Shown: positions 45,605-54,802 of the stretch, piece by piece
Numbering within the stretch: the first letter of the stretch is position 1
Layout of the letters: the number at the start of each line of letters is the position of its first letter
Assembly: GCA_001464125.1 (NCBI GenBank)
Contig: LNEP01000012.1
Location: 1-64,000, forward strand
DNA: 64,000 bases
Direction: 5' to 3'
DNA from: Betaproteobacteria bacterium Ga0077540
GTDB taxonomy: Bacteria; Pseudomonadota; Gammaproteobacteria; Burkholderiales; Methylophilaceae
The notes under the pieces: generated by a model
Told to the model about the DNA's origin: nothing
What the model saw: the letters and a program-made list of their open reading frames with translations, nothing else
Databases searched by the model: none
Translations under genes and position numbers: made by a program

Positions 45605-46258
45605 CTAAAGCATCAACCCTTGCTTTTCAATAAACGAGACGATCTCCTCTAACCCCTGATCAATTTTAAGATTGGTAAAGATATACGGACGCTCTCCTCG
45701 CATGCGTTTCGCGTCTACATCCATGACCTCTAATGACGCGCCCACCATAGGCGCCAAGTCAATTTTATTAATCACCAACAAATCGGATTTAGTAACGCCT
45801 GGGCCACCTTTACGTGGGATTTTTTCACCAGCGGCTACATCAATGACGTAGATAGTTAAATCGGAGAGTTCTGGGCTAAACGTGGCCGCCAAGTTATCAC
45901 CACCACTCTCCACAAACACGATATCCAATGTTTTGAAACGTTTACTCAATTGATTGACTGCTTCTAAATTCATGGAAGCATCTTCGCGAATCGCAGTATG
46001 CGGACAGCCACCCGTTTCAACGCCAATAATGCGCTCTGCCGTTAAGGCTTCATTGCGGGTTAAAAAGTCGGCGTCTTCTTTGGTAAAAATATCATTGGTC
46101 ACCACGGCAATGTTATAGACGTCACGTAAACGTTTACACAACGCCAACGTCAGTGCCGTTTTACCAGAGCCGACCGGGCCACCGATACCGACGCGCAATG
46201 GCTCTTTAAATTGTTCAACTTCGGGTGTGGGGGTAGCAAATTGGGTATGTATTTTCAT
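45605..46258 (-). CDS. ureG: Urease accessory GTPase UreG
   Basis: The 217-residue SIMIBI GTPase has P-loop [11 protein letters not shown], the metal-binding CPH in [17 protein letters not shown], the [15 protein letters not shown] segment and NKIDLAP. UreG supplies GTP hydrolysis and nickel transfer to the urease apoenzyme with UreD-UreF. Its ATG overlaps the ureF stop by 4 bp. Confidence 0.98.
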   Translation of the reverse strand: MKIHTQFATPTPEVEQFKEPLRVGIGGPVGSGKTALTLALCKRLRDVYNIAVVTNDIFTKEDADFLTRNEALTAERIIGVETGGCPHTAIREDASMNLEAVNQLSKRFKTLDIVFVESGGDNLAATFSPELSDLTIYVIDVAAGEKIPRKGGPGVTKSDLLVINKIDLAPMVGASLEVMDVDAKRMRGERPYIFTNLKIDQGLEEIVSFIEKQGLML

Positions 46259-46938
46259 GATCTAAATAGCCGACTGTATTGGGTTTCATGTAAGCACCCA
46301 GCAATGCTGAGTAGCGGGTTAAAGTTACTGATTTCATCATCAGGCAATGCCATGGCCTGAGTCACCACATCAGGTAAGGTTTGTCCAAGCGCATACAACA
46401 CTTTCTGCCCAGCCACTTGGCCTAAAGGTACAGATTTCATGGCAGCGCTGGCTTGGTTTTCTAACCAACCCCAAGCGTAACCTTGCAGCATATCGGGTGC
46501 AGGGATTTGCCAATGCTGCGCCACCGCCGCATAAATGGTGGGGAAAGCCGGTGATTGCAGTTGATTGATATTGATCAGCAATGCCTCTGGCAACTCTTTC
46601 AAATCATTGAGTAAACGTACTAAGGAGTAGCCCATTTGTTTGGTTTCTGCCAGTGCTTCTGCAGTATCGCGCCCTGCTTGATAAAACGCATCCCACGCTT
46701 GCACTGCGGCCATATCGTTCTGCTGCCAAGCCAGATATAAACGGTGCAACACAGGCAACTCAAAATGCGCTTGGTAAATGTGCAATACATCGCCAATCCA
46801 AGTTTTTGCGCTGTCTAAATCATGCACATCACCGCATTCAATCGCCCACTCCAAACCTTGCGAATAGCTGTAAGCCCCCACCGGCAACATGGGGCTGGCG
46901 AGCTGCAATAAGCGACTCAATGCTAGGCTATTCGCCAT
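46255..46938 (-). CDS. ureF: Urease accessory protein UreF
   Basis: The 227-residue all-helical protein has the UreF pattern [25 protein letters not shown] at the N-terminus and [14 protein letters not shown] near the C-terminus. It works with UreD and UreG in nickel insertion, checking GTPase fidelity. It overlaps ureE by 11 bp and ureG by 4 bp, so translation is coupled. Confidence 0.97.
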   Translation of the reverse strand: MANSLALSRLLQLASPMLPVGAYSYSQGLEWAIECGDVHDLDSAKTWIGDVLHIYQAHFELPVLHRLYLAWQQNDMAAVQAWDAFYQAGRDTAEALAETKQMGYSLVRLLNDLKELPEALLININQLQSPAFPTIYAAVAQHWQIPAPDMLQGYAWGWLENQASAAMKSVPLGQVAGQKVLYALGQTLPDVVTQAMALPDDEISNFNPLLSIAGCLHETQYSRLFRS

Positions 46939-47437
46939 GGTGCTGCCTTGCTTTATTAGCTAAATGGGGTGGACGCAAATTGCTAGTCGCATCATCGTCA
47001 TGCCCATGGCGATGACCGCCACCATACGCGCCTGCTTCTGGTTCAAATGGCGCAAACGTCTCCGCAACCTGCATGCCCAAACCTACTAGCATATCTTTGA
47101 GCACATAATCTTGTTCTAAACGCAGCCAGCCATCCCCTATTTGCAAAGGGACATGGCGGTTCCCCAAGTGATACGCCGCACACATCAGCTCGCGCATACT
47201 GGGTGCAATCACGTTATACACGGGCTCTTGCGCCGCAATAATTTGCACTACTTTTCCGTCTTCAGATTTGAGTAAATCACCACCGCGCAAAATAATGCCG
47301 CGGGTTAAAAATAAAGCAGCCTCTTGGCCTGATGTGAGCCTGACACGCAAGCGACTCTTTTGTCGCTGGTCAAATGGCAACTCTAAGGTGTCGTCAATAT
47401 GACCTGCGAGTGCGATGCGTTCGGTTAAATGAATCAT
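46928..47437 (-). CDS. ureE: Urease nickel metallochaperone UreE
   Basis: The 169-residue protein has the UreE N-terminal domain (RIALAGHIDDTLELPFDQRQKSR), the metal-binding core (YHLGNRHVPLQI, RLEQDYVLKDMLVGLG) and a His-rich C-terminus (GGGHRHGHDDD and a final QHHGE). It delivers nickel to the maturation complex. Its end overlaps ureF by 11 bp. A 164-bp gap separates it from ureC upstream. Confidence 0.96.
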   Translation of the reverse strand: MIHLTERIALAGHIDDTLELPFDQRQKSRLRVRLTSGQEAALFLTRGIILRGGDLLKSEDGKVVQIIAAQEPVYNVIAPSMRELMCAAYHLGNRHVPLQIGDGWLRLEQDYVLKDMLVGLGMQVAETFAPFEPEAGAYGGGHRHGHDDDATSNLRPPHLANKARQHHGE

Positions 47438-47485
47438 TTACAAATTGTGCCTTTAATATCAACGCTATCAATGTGCGAGCGGTTT

Positions 47486-47560
47486 AAAGTGCAAGGCGTA
47501 CGGAACGCAGGAACCGGAATGTACATATGAGTACATGAGGATTTCGTTGACTTTAAATTA
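47486..47560. repeat. Hairpin-containing extragenic element between ureC and ureE
   Basis: The 164-bp gap between ureC and ureE holds GTGCAAGGC, then a palindrome ATGTAC-ATATGA-GTACAT (47519-47536), then GAGGATTTCGTTGAC. The gap between ureA and ureB has a similar arrangement. It looks like a small mosaic repeat and might form RNA stems between cistrons. Confidence 0.45.
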
Positions 47561-47601
47561 CAGACTCGTGCAACACAGCAATTTAACCACGCAGCCATTG
47601 A

Positions 47602-49308
47602 TTAAAAGAGAAAATAACGTTGCGCCATGGGTAACTCTGTCGCCGGCTCACACACCATGTCCATGCCATCCGCTAGCACGCGATAGGTTTCCGGATCGAC
47701 TTCAATTTTTGGCATCCAGCTGTTATGAATCATGTCTTTCTTCTTCACATGCCTTGTACCACTGATAGCCACCAACGGCTTTTGCAATCCCAACGCAGCG
47801 ACTTCTGGGTTTTTGATTGCTGCTTGTGAGACAAACGTCACCGCCGTTTTTAATCCACCAGCATAAGCACCAAACATAGGACGATAATGCACTGGTTGCG
47901 GGGTTGGAATAGACGCGTTTGGGTCACCCATGGCAGCAGCGGCAATCATGCCACCCTTAATAATGGTAAAAGGTTTGACGCCAAAAAAGGCGGGCTTCCA
48001 CACCACCAAATCGGCTAGTTTGCCCACCTCTACCGAACCCACCACATGTGCAATGCCATGCGTGAGGGCAGGGTTAATGGTGTATTTGGCAATATAGCGT
48101 TTCACGCGGAAATTGTCGTTATCCGACTGTTTATCTTCTTCCAGCGCACCACGTTGCACCTTCATTTTGTGTGCGGTTTGCCACGTGCGAATAATTACCT
48201 CGCCTACACGCCCCATGGCTTGCGAGTCAGACGACATCATGGAGAACGCGCCTAAATCATGGAAGATGTCTTCGGCGGCGATGGTTTCACGGCGGATACG
48301 GCTTTCGGCAAAGGCAATGTCCTCAGCAATCGCAGGGTCTAAATGGTGGCACACCATGAGCATATCCAAATGCTCATCAATAGTGTTGACAGTAAATGGG
48401 CGTGTTGGATTGGTGGACGATGGCAGCACATTGGCGTGACTGGCGGCTTTGATGATATCCGGCGCATGGCCACCGCCAGCACCTTCGGTATGGAAGGTAT
48501 GAATGGTACGGTCTTTGAATGCGCCGATGGTGGTTTCGACAAACCCCGATTCATTCAGTGTATCGGAGTGAATGGCTACCTGCACATCCATCTCTTCCGC
48601 CACACTTAAGCAGTTATCAATGGCCGCCGGGGTGGTGCCCCAATCCTCATGCAACTTCAAACCAATCGCCCCCGCTGTGATTTGTTCCCGTAACGGCTCT
48701 GGCAAGCTGGCATTGCCTTTACCCAAAAAACCTAAATTCATTGGGAAGGCATCGGCCGCTTGCAACATGCGGTGGATGTGCCATGGTCCAGGCGTGCAAG
48801 TGGTGGCAAAAGTGCCTGTTGCTGGACCAGTGCCGCCACCAATCATGGTGGTCACGCCCGACATCAAGGCTTCTTCAATTTGTTGTGGGCAGATAAAGTG
48901 AATGTGCGTATCAATACCACCAGCGGTGATCATCATGCCCTCACCCGCAATGATTTCGGTGCCCGCGCCAATCGCAATGGTCACGCCAGGTTGAATATCG
49001 GGGTTGCCCGCTTTGCCTATGGCTGAGATGTAACCTGCCTTGATCCCAATATCAGCTTTTACAATACCCCAGTGGTCGATAATCAGAGCATTAGTAATCA
49101 CAGTATCCGCGACTTCGGCTGAGACTTTCTGCCCTTGCCCCATGCCATCGCGTATTACTTTACCGCCGCCGAATTTCACCTCTTCGCCATAGATGGTGTA
49201 GTCTTTTTCCACCTCTACCCATAGCTCGGTATCGGCTAGGCGCACTTTATCGCCCACGGTGGGGCCAAACATTTCTGCGTAGGCTTGTTTGTCGATTTTT
49301 AAAGTCAT
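47602..49308 (-). CDS. ureC: Urease alpha subunit
   Basis: The 568-residue catalytic subunit has the nickel site: [14 protein letters not shown] (two His), the carbamylated Lys in GLKLHEDWG, the His ligands in AIHSDTLNE and [13 protein letters not shown], and the Asp in SSDSQAMGR. The mobile-flap Cys and His are in MVCHHLD. It hydrolyses urea to ammonia and carbamate. It overlaps ureB by 4 bp. The length is standard for three-subunit bacterial ureases. Confidence 0.99.
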   Translation of the reverse strand: MTLKIDKQAYAEMFGPTVGDKVRLADTELWVEVEKDYTIYGEEVKFGGGKVIRDGMGQGQKVSAEVADTVITNALIIDHWGIVKADIGIKAGYISAIGKAGNPDIQPGVTIAIGAGTEIIAGEGMMITAGGIDTHIHFICPQQIEEALMSGVTTMIGGGTGPATGTFATTCTPGPWHIHRMLQAADAFPMNLGFLGKGNASLPEPLREQITAGAIGLKLHEDWGTTPAAIDNCLSVAEEMDVQVAIHSDTLNESGFVETTIGAFKDRTIHTFHTEGAGGGHAPDIIKAASHANVLPSSTNPTRPFTVNTIDEHLDMLMVCHHLDPAIAEDIAFAESRIRRETIAAEDIFHDLGAFSMMSSDSQAMGRVGEVIIRTWQTAHKMKVQRGALEEDKQSDNDNFRVKRYIAKYTINPALTHGIAHVVGSVEVGKLADLVVWKPAFFGVKPFTIIKGGMIAAAAMGDPNASIPTPQPVHYRPMFGAYAGGLKTAVTFVSQAAIKNPEVAALGLQKPLVAISGTRHVKKKDMIHNSWMPKIEVDPETYRVLADGMDMVCEPATELPMAQRYFLF

Positions 49309-49610
49309 AAATTACCCATCACCCTACCGGCAAAGCCATATACTTTTCTATCGCCAGCCAACGCTAGCAATTCAACGGTTCGCGTTTGACCTGGCTCAAA
49401 ACGGACGGCGGTACCTGCGGCAATATTTAAGCGAAAGCCATAGGCTGCCTGCCTGTCAAAATCGAGTGCGTCATTGGTTTCAAAAAAATGATAATGCGAG
49501 CCGACTTGTATCGGGCGGTCGCCCTTATTTGAGACATCAATCACCACCGTTGCACGACCCATATTTAATTCGATGTCGCCTTTGGCAATTTTCATTTCAC
49601 CTGGAATCAT
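49305..49610 (-). CDS. ureB: Urease beta subunit
   Basis: The 101-residue subunit shows the UreB pattern: [49 protein letters not shown]. It forms the trimer of trimers with UreA and UreC. It overlaps ureC by 4 bp and is 154 bp downstream of ureA, a longer gap than in most ure operons. Confidence 0.98.
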   Translation of the reverse strand: MIPGEMKIAKGDIELNMGRATVVIDVSNKGDRPIQVGSHYHFFETNDALDFDRQAAYGFRLNIAAGTAVRFEPGQTRTVELLALAGDRKVYGFAGRVMGNL

Positions 49611-49659
49611 TTATTTATCCTTTATTATCCATGAGATAAGTTAATGAGAAAAATGGATG

Positions 49660-49735
49660 AAGTGCGAGGCACACTGCGCCCAACAGACGAGACAGTGCAA
49701 TAAGCACGGCGAGGTTGTGAGCACTGTGTAACGAA
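49660..49735. repeat. Hairpin-containing extragenic element between ureA and ureB
   Basis: The gap holds GTGCGAGGC, then GTGC-AATAA-GCAC (49695-49707), then GAGGTTGTGAGCACTG. CAGTGC at 49693-49698 can also pair with GCACTG at 49721-49726, so two alternative stems are possible. It resembles the element in the ureC-ureE gap in order and spacing, but not in the paired bases. Confidence 0.4.
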
Positions 49736-49764
49736 GCAATTCGCCATTATCATCATTAAATTAC

Positions 49765-50067
49765 TCATGGAATTGGGTGGTGGACGGTCACTAACTTAGT
49801 CCCATCCGGAAACGTCGCCTCAATCTGAATATCTGGAATCATCTCGGCGATGCCTTCCATCACATCATCACGCGTTAATAGTGTTGCGCCATAACTCATA
49901 AGCTCGGCCACTGTTCTGCCATCACGGGCGCCTTCCATAATGGCGGCTGAAATATACGCTATTGTTTCAGGGTAATTCAGTTTGAGCCCACGCGCTTTGC
50001 GGCGTTCTGCCAACAAGCCTGCGGTAAATATCAATAACTTGTCTTTTTCTCTAGGGGTGAGTTCCAT
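49765..50067 (-). CDS. ureA: Urease gamma subunit
   Basis: The 100-residue subunit begins [21 protein letters not shown] and has [21 protein letters not shown], the standard UreA pattern. It is the smallest structural subunit. It follows ureD by 26 bp; the gap to ureB is 154 bp and holds a hairpin element. Confidence 0.98.
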   Translation of the reverse strand: MELTPREKDKLLIFTAGLLAERRKARGLKLNYPETIAYISAAIMEGARDGRTVAELMSYGATLLTRDDVMEGIAEMIPDIQIEATFPDGTKLVTVHHPIP

Positions 50068-50093
50068 CTAGCGTATCTCTTGTTCAATATGTT

Positions 50094-51026
50094 CTAAGTG
50101 TTCCAAATGCGTGGCCTGACCACTTCCCTACCCGCGTACCATGGCCTTAATATTTGCCACAACTGCTCAAAATACTGTTTGGCTGCCTGTGCTGATTTTC
50201 CCACATAACGTGCGGAAAATATTTCTGGTAACGCAGTCACACCATACTTTGCTTGCAAATCTAGTGCCACATTCGGCTGAATCAGCCTGCAGGCCTCAAG
50301 AATGTGGTTTGGCACTGCACCTGCCGCGACAACAAAACTAGCATTGACCGGATTGGCAGCCAAACCTGCAATAGACCGCATGCTTAAACTTTGCGGGGTC
50401 AACATTGCGGTCTCTCGCCAGATCAGTTTTTGTTCTCGATAAATGGCTAGATTTTGGTGCATATATCCGGTCTGCCAGCGCTCTTGTTGTGCTTGTCGAC
50501 CAAAACACACAATATCCCATGCTGCATAGCGTGCATCTGCTACCAAATCAATACGCGCAGAGAACTCCACTTGCGCACCATCAAACAAAATGTTCTCTAG
50601 CGGCAACCATTCAAAGCAACTATCTGCGGCCAATGTAAAAGCCAAATGTTGACTGGCGGGCTGTCCGTTGGCTTTATACCATTTACCAGCGCCCGGCGTG
50701 GTGAGTAAGGCGCGTGTCTGCGACTCAAGCGAAGCACTCAATGTAAGGGCATCCCCTCCCGCCACCCCACCTGGAGGATGGACCACTACCCCGTGGCATA
50801 CCTCAGGGCCTTCTGGATGCAAACTTTTTTGCAACACCAATGGGCCATGATGTTGTTTAAAGGCTAGGTAACTGCGAGATGATGGCTGCTGATTTGCCTG
50901 GTTGGCGACGTGCTGATGCGCAAATCGAAGTGCTAAATGCGCAACCCATTGCTTGGGAGGGGAACCTAGCGTTTGGGTTGCTTCATTATTGATTTGCGCA
51001 TCATCCATCGCCACATCATGCCACAT
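50094..51026 (-). CDS. ureD: Urease accessory protein UreD
   Basis: The 310-residue protein has UreD patterns: VVHPPGGVAGGDALTLSASL, LLTTPGAGKWYKANG, EWLPLENILFDGAQVEF, and ETAMLTPQSLSMRSIAGLAANP. It is the scaffold for UreFG docking on the apourease. The start is either 51026 (MWHDVAMDD) or 18 bases later; neither has a clear Shine-Dalgarno. It follows urtE by 35 bp, linking transporter and enzyme genes. Confidence 0.95.
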   Translation of the reverse strand: MWHDVAMDDAQINNEATQTLGSPPKQWVAHLALRFAHQHVANQANQQPSSRSYLAFKQHHGPLVLQKSLHPEGPEVCHGVVVHPPGGVAGGDALTLSASLESQTRALLTTPGAGKWYKANGQPASQHLAFTLAADSCFEWLPLENILFDGAQVEFSARIDLVADARYAAWDIVCFGRQAQQERWQTGYMHQNLAIYREQKLIWRETAMLTPQSLSMRSIAGLAANPVNASFVVAAGAVPNHILEACRLIQPNVALDLQAKYGVTALPEIFSARYVGKSAQAAKQYFEQLWQILRPWYAGREVVRPRIWNT

Positions 51027-51061
51027 AATGTGGACAAGTTTTTAATGCAAACCCACTTTTA

Positions 51062-51751
51062 TTAAACAGATAAGTAACCTTTAATCTTGGCTGCATCCAC
51101 CTCACCTCTTACATCTTCGTGAATGAATTTACCTTTATCAATCACAATAATGCGATCCGCCACTTCCATGGTAAAGCTCAGCACCTGCTCAGAGACGATA
51201 ATCGTAATTTCACGCATCTTGCGAATCTCGTTCAACACACGCGCAATGTCTTTAATAATCGATGGCTGAATACCCTCGGTGGGCTCATCCAAGAGCAATA
51301 CTTTAGGATTAGTCACTAGGGCGCGTGCAATCGCCAATTGCTGTTGCTGACCACCAGACAAGTTGCCGCCTTTGCGCTTGCGCATATCAAACAGCACTGG
51401 GAACAGCGCATAAATATCTTCAGGGATCTCGCCAGTTTTAGATTTCTCCAGACCGGTTTCGATATTTTCCTGCACCGTCATGCTGGGGAAAATCATGCGG
51501 CCCTGTGGCACATAAGCCAGCCCTTTAGCCACGCGCTGATAAGTGCTAGCACCTTGTAAGTCCTCACCATCGACAATCGCTTTGGTGGACTTGCTGGGCA
51601 AAATGCCCATTAATGATTTAAACAAAGTGGTTTTACCCATGCCGTTGCGCCCCATGATGGCCAGCGTTTCGTTCTTGTTCGCTTTAATATTCAAGCCATG
51701 TATCACCTGACTTTGGCCATAGCTCACTTGCAAATTTTCAATCTCAAACAT
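51062..51751 (-). CDS. urtE: Urea ABC transporter ATP-binding protein UrtE
   Basis: The 229-residue ATPase is of the branched-chain amino acid LivF type: Walker A (GRNGMGKTT), signature NLSGGQQQQLAIARAL, Walker B (VLLLDEPTEGIQPS). Its position behind urtABCD and before ureD identifies the UrtE subunit. It drives uptake with UrtD. Confidence 0.96.
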   Translation of the reverse strand: MFEIENLQVSYGQSQVIHGLNIKANKNETLAIMGRNGMGKTTLFKSLMGILPSKSTKAIVDGEDLQGASTYQRVAKGLAYVPQGRMIFPSMTVQENIETGLEKSKTGEIPEDIYALFPVLFDMRKRKGGNLSGGQQQQLAIARALVTNPKVLLLDEPTEGIQPSIIKDIARVLNEIRKMREITIIVSEQVLSFTMEVADRIIVIDKGKFIHEDVRGEVDAAKIKGYLSV

Positions 51752-51775
51752 GCGGTTCTCCTAATGACCTCAACA

Positions 51776-52519
51776 TTAATGGCCTAAATACACTTCAACC
51801 ACTTTTTCATCTTCTTGCACTTTGTCCATCGAACCTTCCGCAAGAATTTTTCCCTGATGCAACACCGTGACCTTATGTGCGATTTTCTTCACAAACTCCA
51901 TATCGTGCTCAATCACCAGCACAGAGCGGTTGTTGCAAATTTTATTGAGCAACTCGGCTGTTTGGTCACGCTCTTTCGCACTCATGCCTGCCACCGGCTC
52001 ATCCAGCATCAGCAACTCTGGATCTTGCATCAGCAACATGCCGATTTCCAGCCATTGCTTTTGACCGTGGCTCAACAGCGCTGCCTCTAAATCCAATAAA
52101 TCCGTGAGCATGATTTCTTCCGCCACTTTGCGCACTTGTGCCTCTACCTCGGCCGTACGTTTAAAGGTCAGGCTGCCAAACACACCGCGACCTTTTGGAT
52201 AAGACACTTCTAGGTTTTGGTATACCGACAAATTCTCATAGATAGAAGGTGTTTGAAATTTACGCCCCACACCTTCACGCACAATTTCGTGCTCAGAGAG
52301 CTTGGTCAGCTCTTTATTTCTAAACTTGATGGAACCAGAGGTGGATTTGGTTTTACCGCAAATCAAATCCAGCACTGTGGTTTTGCCTGCACCGTTAGGC
52401 CCAATCACCACACGTAACTCGTTTTTATCGATGTACATGGTGAGGTTATCCACCGCCTTAAAGCCATCAAACGATACCGTAAGGTCTTCGATGGACAATA
52501 CAAAGTCTGTATTACTCAT
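51776..52519 (-). CDS. urtD: Urea ABC transporter ATP-binding protein UrtD
   Basis: The 247-residue LivG-type ATPase has Walker A (GPNGAGKTT), the signature LLSHGQKQWLEIGMLL and Walker B (LLMLDEPVAGMSAKE). The SHGQKQWLEI form is typical of UrtD. It overlaps urtC by 4 bp. Confidence 0.96.
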   Translation of the reverse strand: MSNTDFVLSIEDLTVSFDGFKAVDNLTMYIDKNELRVVIGPNGAGKTTVLDLICGKTKSTSGSIKFRNKELTKLSEHEIVREGVGRKFQTPSIYENLSVYQNLEVSYPKGRGVFGSLTFKRTAEVEAQVRKVAEEIMLTDLLDLEAALLSHGQKQWLEIGMLLMQDPELLMLDEPVAGMSAKERDQTAELLNKICNNRSVLVIEHDMEFVKKIAHKVTVLHQGKILAEGSMDKVQEDEKVVEVYLGH

Positions 52520-53715
52520 GCTTTTGCTCCCTTCATACTGGCCACTTTGGCAGGTTTCTCTTTTTTCGCTACTGGCGCTTCAACGGCTTCTTTTGTCGCT
52601 GAAAGTGTAGGCTCAAATCTTTCTGGCTCAGGCGTATCGTCATAAAAGCGTTTCATAAATTTGAGTTTTCTTGCATGTTGATCCCACAAACCAGCCAAAC
52701 CATTTGGGAAGAACATCACCACCGCCATGAACAAACCGCCCATCAGGAACAACCATAATTCCGGGTAAGTTTCTGAGAAGAAGGTTTTACCGTAATTGAC
52801 TAGCAAGGTACCGTACACCGCACCAATCAAGGAGATACGCCCACCTACTGCACAGAAAATTACCATTTCAATCGAAGGCACGATACCGACGAAAGACGGT
52901 GACATAAACCCAACCTGCAAGGTAAACATTGCGCCACCAATCGCAGAAATCATGGCAGCGATACAGAAGATAAAGATTTTGAAATCAGATACGTCGTAGC
53001 CAGAGAAGCGCACGCGCTCTTCTTTGTCACGCATGGCCAACAGCAACATACCGAATTTGCTGGTGAGGATGTAACGTGACAACAAGATACAACCAAACAA
53101 CAAGATGCCATTGACACGCGTATCCCAACCCAACATAGTTTTAAGATCGGTAATGCCGTTTACACCACCAGTTAAGCCTTGTTGCCCAACAATTAAGATA
53201 CTTAGAATTAAGGCAATCGCTTGCGTGATGATGGCAAAGTACACACCACCCACACGGCGCTTGAACATGGCAAAGCCGATAATGTAAGCAAATAGCGCTG
53301 GAATCACCAAGATAGCCAGTATGGTTAAAGGTAAACTCTTGAACGGCTCCCAAAACCATGGAATAGCCGTCAATTGGTTCCAATCCATAAAATCTGGGAT
53401 GCCGGGTGTGGTTTGAATTTTGGTACTGATAGGATCAGACGCTTCCAATTTCATAAACATGGCCATGCCGTAACCGCCTAGGCCAAAGAAGATGCCTTGA
53501 CCTAAACTCAGAATACCGCCATTCCCCCACAACAACACCAAACTCACTGCAACAAACGCGTAGGTCAGGTATTTACCTACCAAGTTCAACCTGAAGATAT
53601 CGACACCAAGCGGCAAGACTACGAAGATGATGGCGGCCAGCACTGCTAACCCTAACACGCCCTTCTTGCCGCCTAACAGCTCGCTTGAATTTAACTTACT
53701 TAATATGGCACTCAT
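52516..53715 (-). CDS. urtC: Urea ABC transporter permease UrtC
   Basis: ATG 53715 with AGGAG 7 bases upstream is preferred to the TTG at 53730. The 399-residue LivM-type permease has about ten helices, the segment LWGNGGILSLGQGIFFGLGGYGMAMFMKLE (UrtC-typical), and a cytosolic Lys/Ala-rich tail. It was named fmdF in Methylophilus methylotrophus. Confidence 0.95.
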   Translation of the reverse strand: MSAILSKLNSSELLGGKKGVLGLAVLAAIIFVVLPLGVDIFRLNLVGKYLTYAFVAVSLVLLWGNGGILSLGQGIFFGLGGYGMAMFMKLEASDPISTKIQTTPGIPDFMDWNQLTAIPWFWEPFKSLPLTILAILVIPALFAYIIGFAMFKRRVGGVYFAIITQAIALILSILIVGQQGLTGGVNGITDLKTMLGWDTRVNGILLFGCILLSRYILTSKFGMLLLAMRDKEERVRFSGYDVSDFKIFIFCIAAMISAIGGAMFTLQVGFMSPSFVGIVPSIEMVIFCAVGGRISLIGAVYGTLLVNYGKTFFSETYPELWLFLMGGLFMAVVMFFPNGLAGLWDQHARKLKFMKRFYDDTPEPERFEPTLSATKEAVEAPVAKKEKPAKVASMKGAKA

Positions 53716-53752
53716 CAATATTCTCCTCAACTACATCAAAATCTGGGGTGTA

Positions 53753-54670
53753 TTACTTACGCAGTTTCGAAGCAAACAAACCTTCTGGCTTCATCATCAA
53801 AATCCCTACAATCACCAACAATGTAGATACCTTACCCATCGAGCTGGTCATAAAGAATTGCAAGATAGACTGCGCTTGCGCAATGCCGAAGGCTGAAGCA
53901 ATCGTACCCATCAGGCTGGCTGCACCACCAAACACCACCACCATAAAGCTATCCACGATGTACAAGGTACCTGTGGTTGGGCCGGTAGAAGCAATGGTGG
54001 TAAATGCTGCACCGGCAATCCCGGCAATCCCACAACCTAAGGCAAAGGTCATACGGTCAACTTTGGCAGTATTAATGCCTACTGCACCTGCCATGACACG
54101 GTTTTGCACCGTGGCGCGTACACGCAAACCCCAACGTGAGCGGAACATGAACAAGTACACACCAGCCGTCACAATGATGGCTAAGAACATCACAAATACC
54201 CCGTTAATGGGGATATCAATATCTGGTGTTGGTTTGAAAGAACCGAGCATCCATTCAGGCAATTCAGCACTCACTTCTTTCGCGCCAAAAGTTGAACGGA
54301 AGATTTGTTGCATCACCAAACTTAATCCCCAAGTCGCCAACAGCGTATCGAGCGGCCGCTTATACAGGTGCCGTATCATGATGAATTCAATGAAGTAACC
54401 CACTGCAAACGCCAGGGCGAACGCAATCACAATCGCAAACACAAAGTAGTAATTCACAAAGCCATAATTGGCCGCCAACTTGGAAATCATCACCGTGGTG
54501 TAGGCACCAATTGCCATAAACTCACCGTGCGCCATATTAATTACACCCATTTGCCCGAAAATAATCGCGAGACCAAGTGCCATGAGGAGCAACACTGTAA
54601 ACATGCTCAGGCCAGAGAAGCCCTGCATCACCACAATATTGCCTATATCTGCCATTGAATAACCAAACAT
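53753..54670 (-). CDS. urtB: Urea ABC transporter permease UrtB
   Basis: The 305-residue LivH-type permease has about eight helices and motifs FGQMGVINMAHGEFMAIGAYTT and RATVQNRVMAGAVGINTAKVD. AGGAGG lies 5 bases before the ATG. It is separated from urtA by 132 bp that hold two stable hairpins, which could lower permease expression relative to the binding protein. Confidence 0.95.
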   Translation of the reverse strand: MFGYSMADIGNIVVMQGFSGLSMFTVLLLMALGLAIIFGQMGVINMAHGEFMAIGAYTTVMISKLAANYGFVNYYFVFAIVIAFALAFAVGYFIEFIMIRHLYKRPLDTLLATWGLSLVMQQIFRSTFGAKEVSAELPEWMLGSFKPTPDIDIPINGVFVMFLAIIVTAGVYLFMFRSRWGLRVRATVQNRVMAGAVGINTAKVDRMTFALGCGIAGIAGAAFTTIASTGPTTGTLYIVDSFMVVVFGGAASLMGTIASAFGIAQAQSILQFFMTSSMGKVSTLLVIVGILMMKPEGLFASKLRK

Positions 54671-54716
54671 ACCGGCCTCCTAAAACCTACTGATAAAATA
54701 AACTTTCTTGCAGAGA

Positions 54717-54741
54717 GCGGCACCCCAATATGGGCTGCCGC
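54717..54741 (-). promoter_or_regulatory. Intercistronic hairpin 2 between urtA and urtB
   Basis: GCGGCA and TGCCGC flank CCC-AATAT-GGG, forming a bulged stem-loop. It lies on the transcript between the binding-protein and permease cistrons. No T-run follows. Confidence 0.6.
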
Positions 54742-54760
54742 ATCTTTACTCACTTCATGC

Positions 54761-54793
54761 GTGCGTGGACCCAGTAATACCTAGGCCACGCAC
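54761..54793 (-). promoter_or_regulatory. Intercistronic hairpin 1 between urtA and urtB
   Basis: GTGCGTGG and CCACGCAC form an 8-bp stem directly after the urtA stop, with possible extra CC/GG pairing in the loop. Such hairpins often stabilise the upstream binding-protein mRNA or cause partial termination. Confidence 0.7.
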
Positions 54794-54802
54794 TTTAAAC
54801 AA

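Noticed and set aside
47602..49308. Several open frames of 70-110 codons on the plus strand across ureC
   Set aside because: They are antisense shadows of a highly conserved urease gene, have no ribosome sites and no recognisable protein features.
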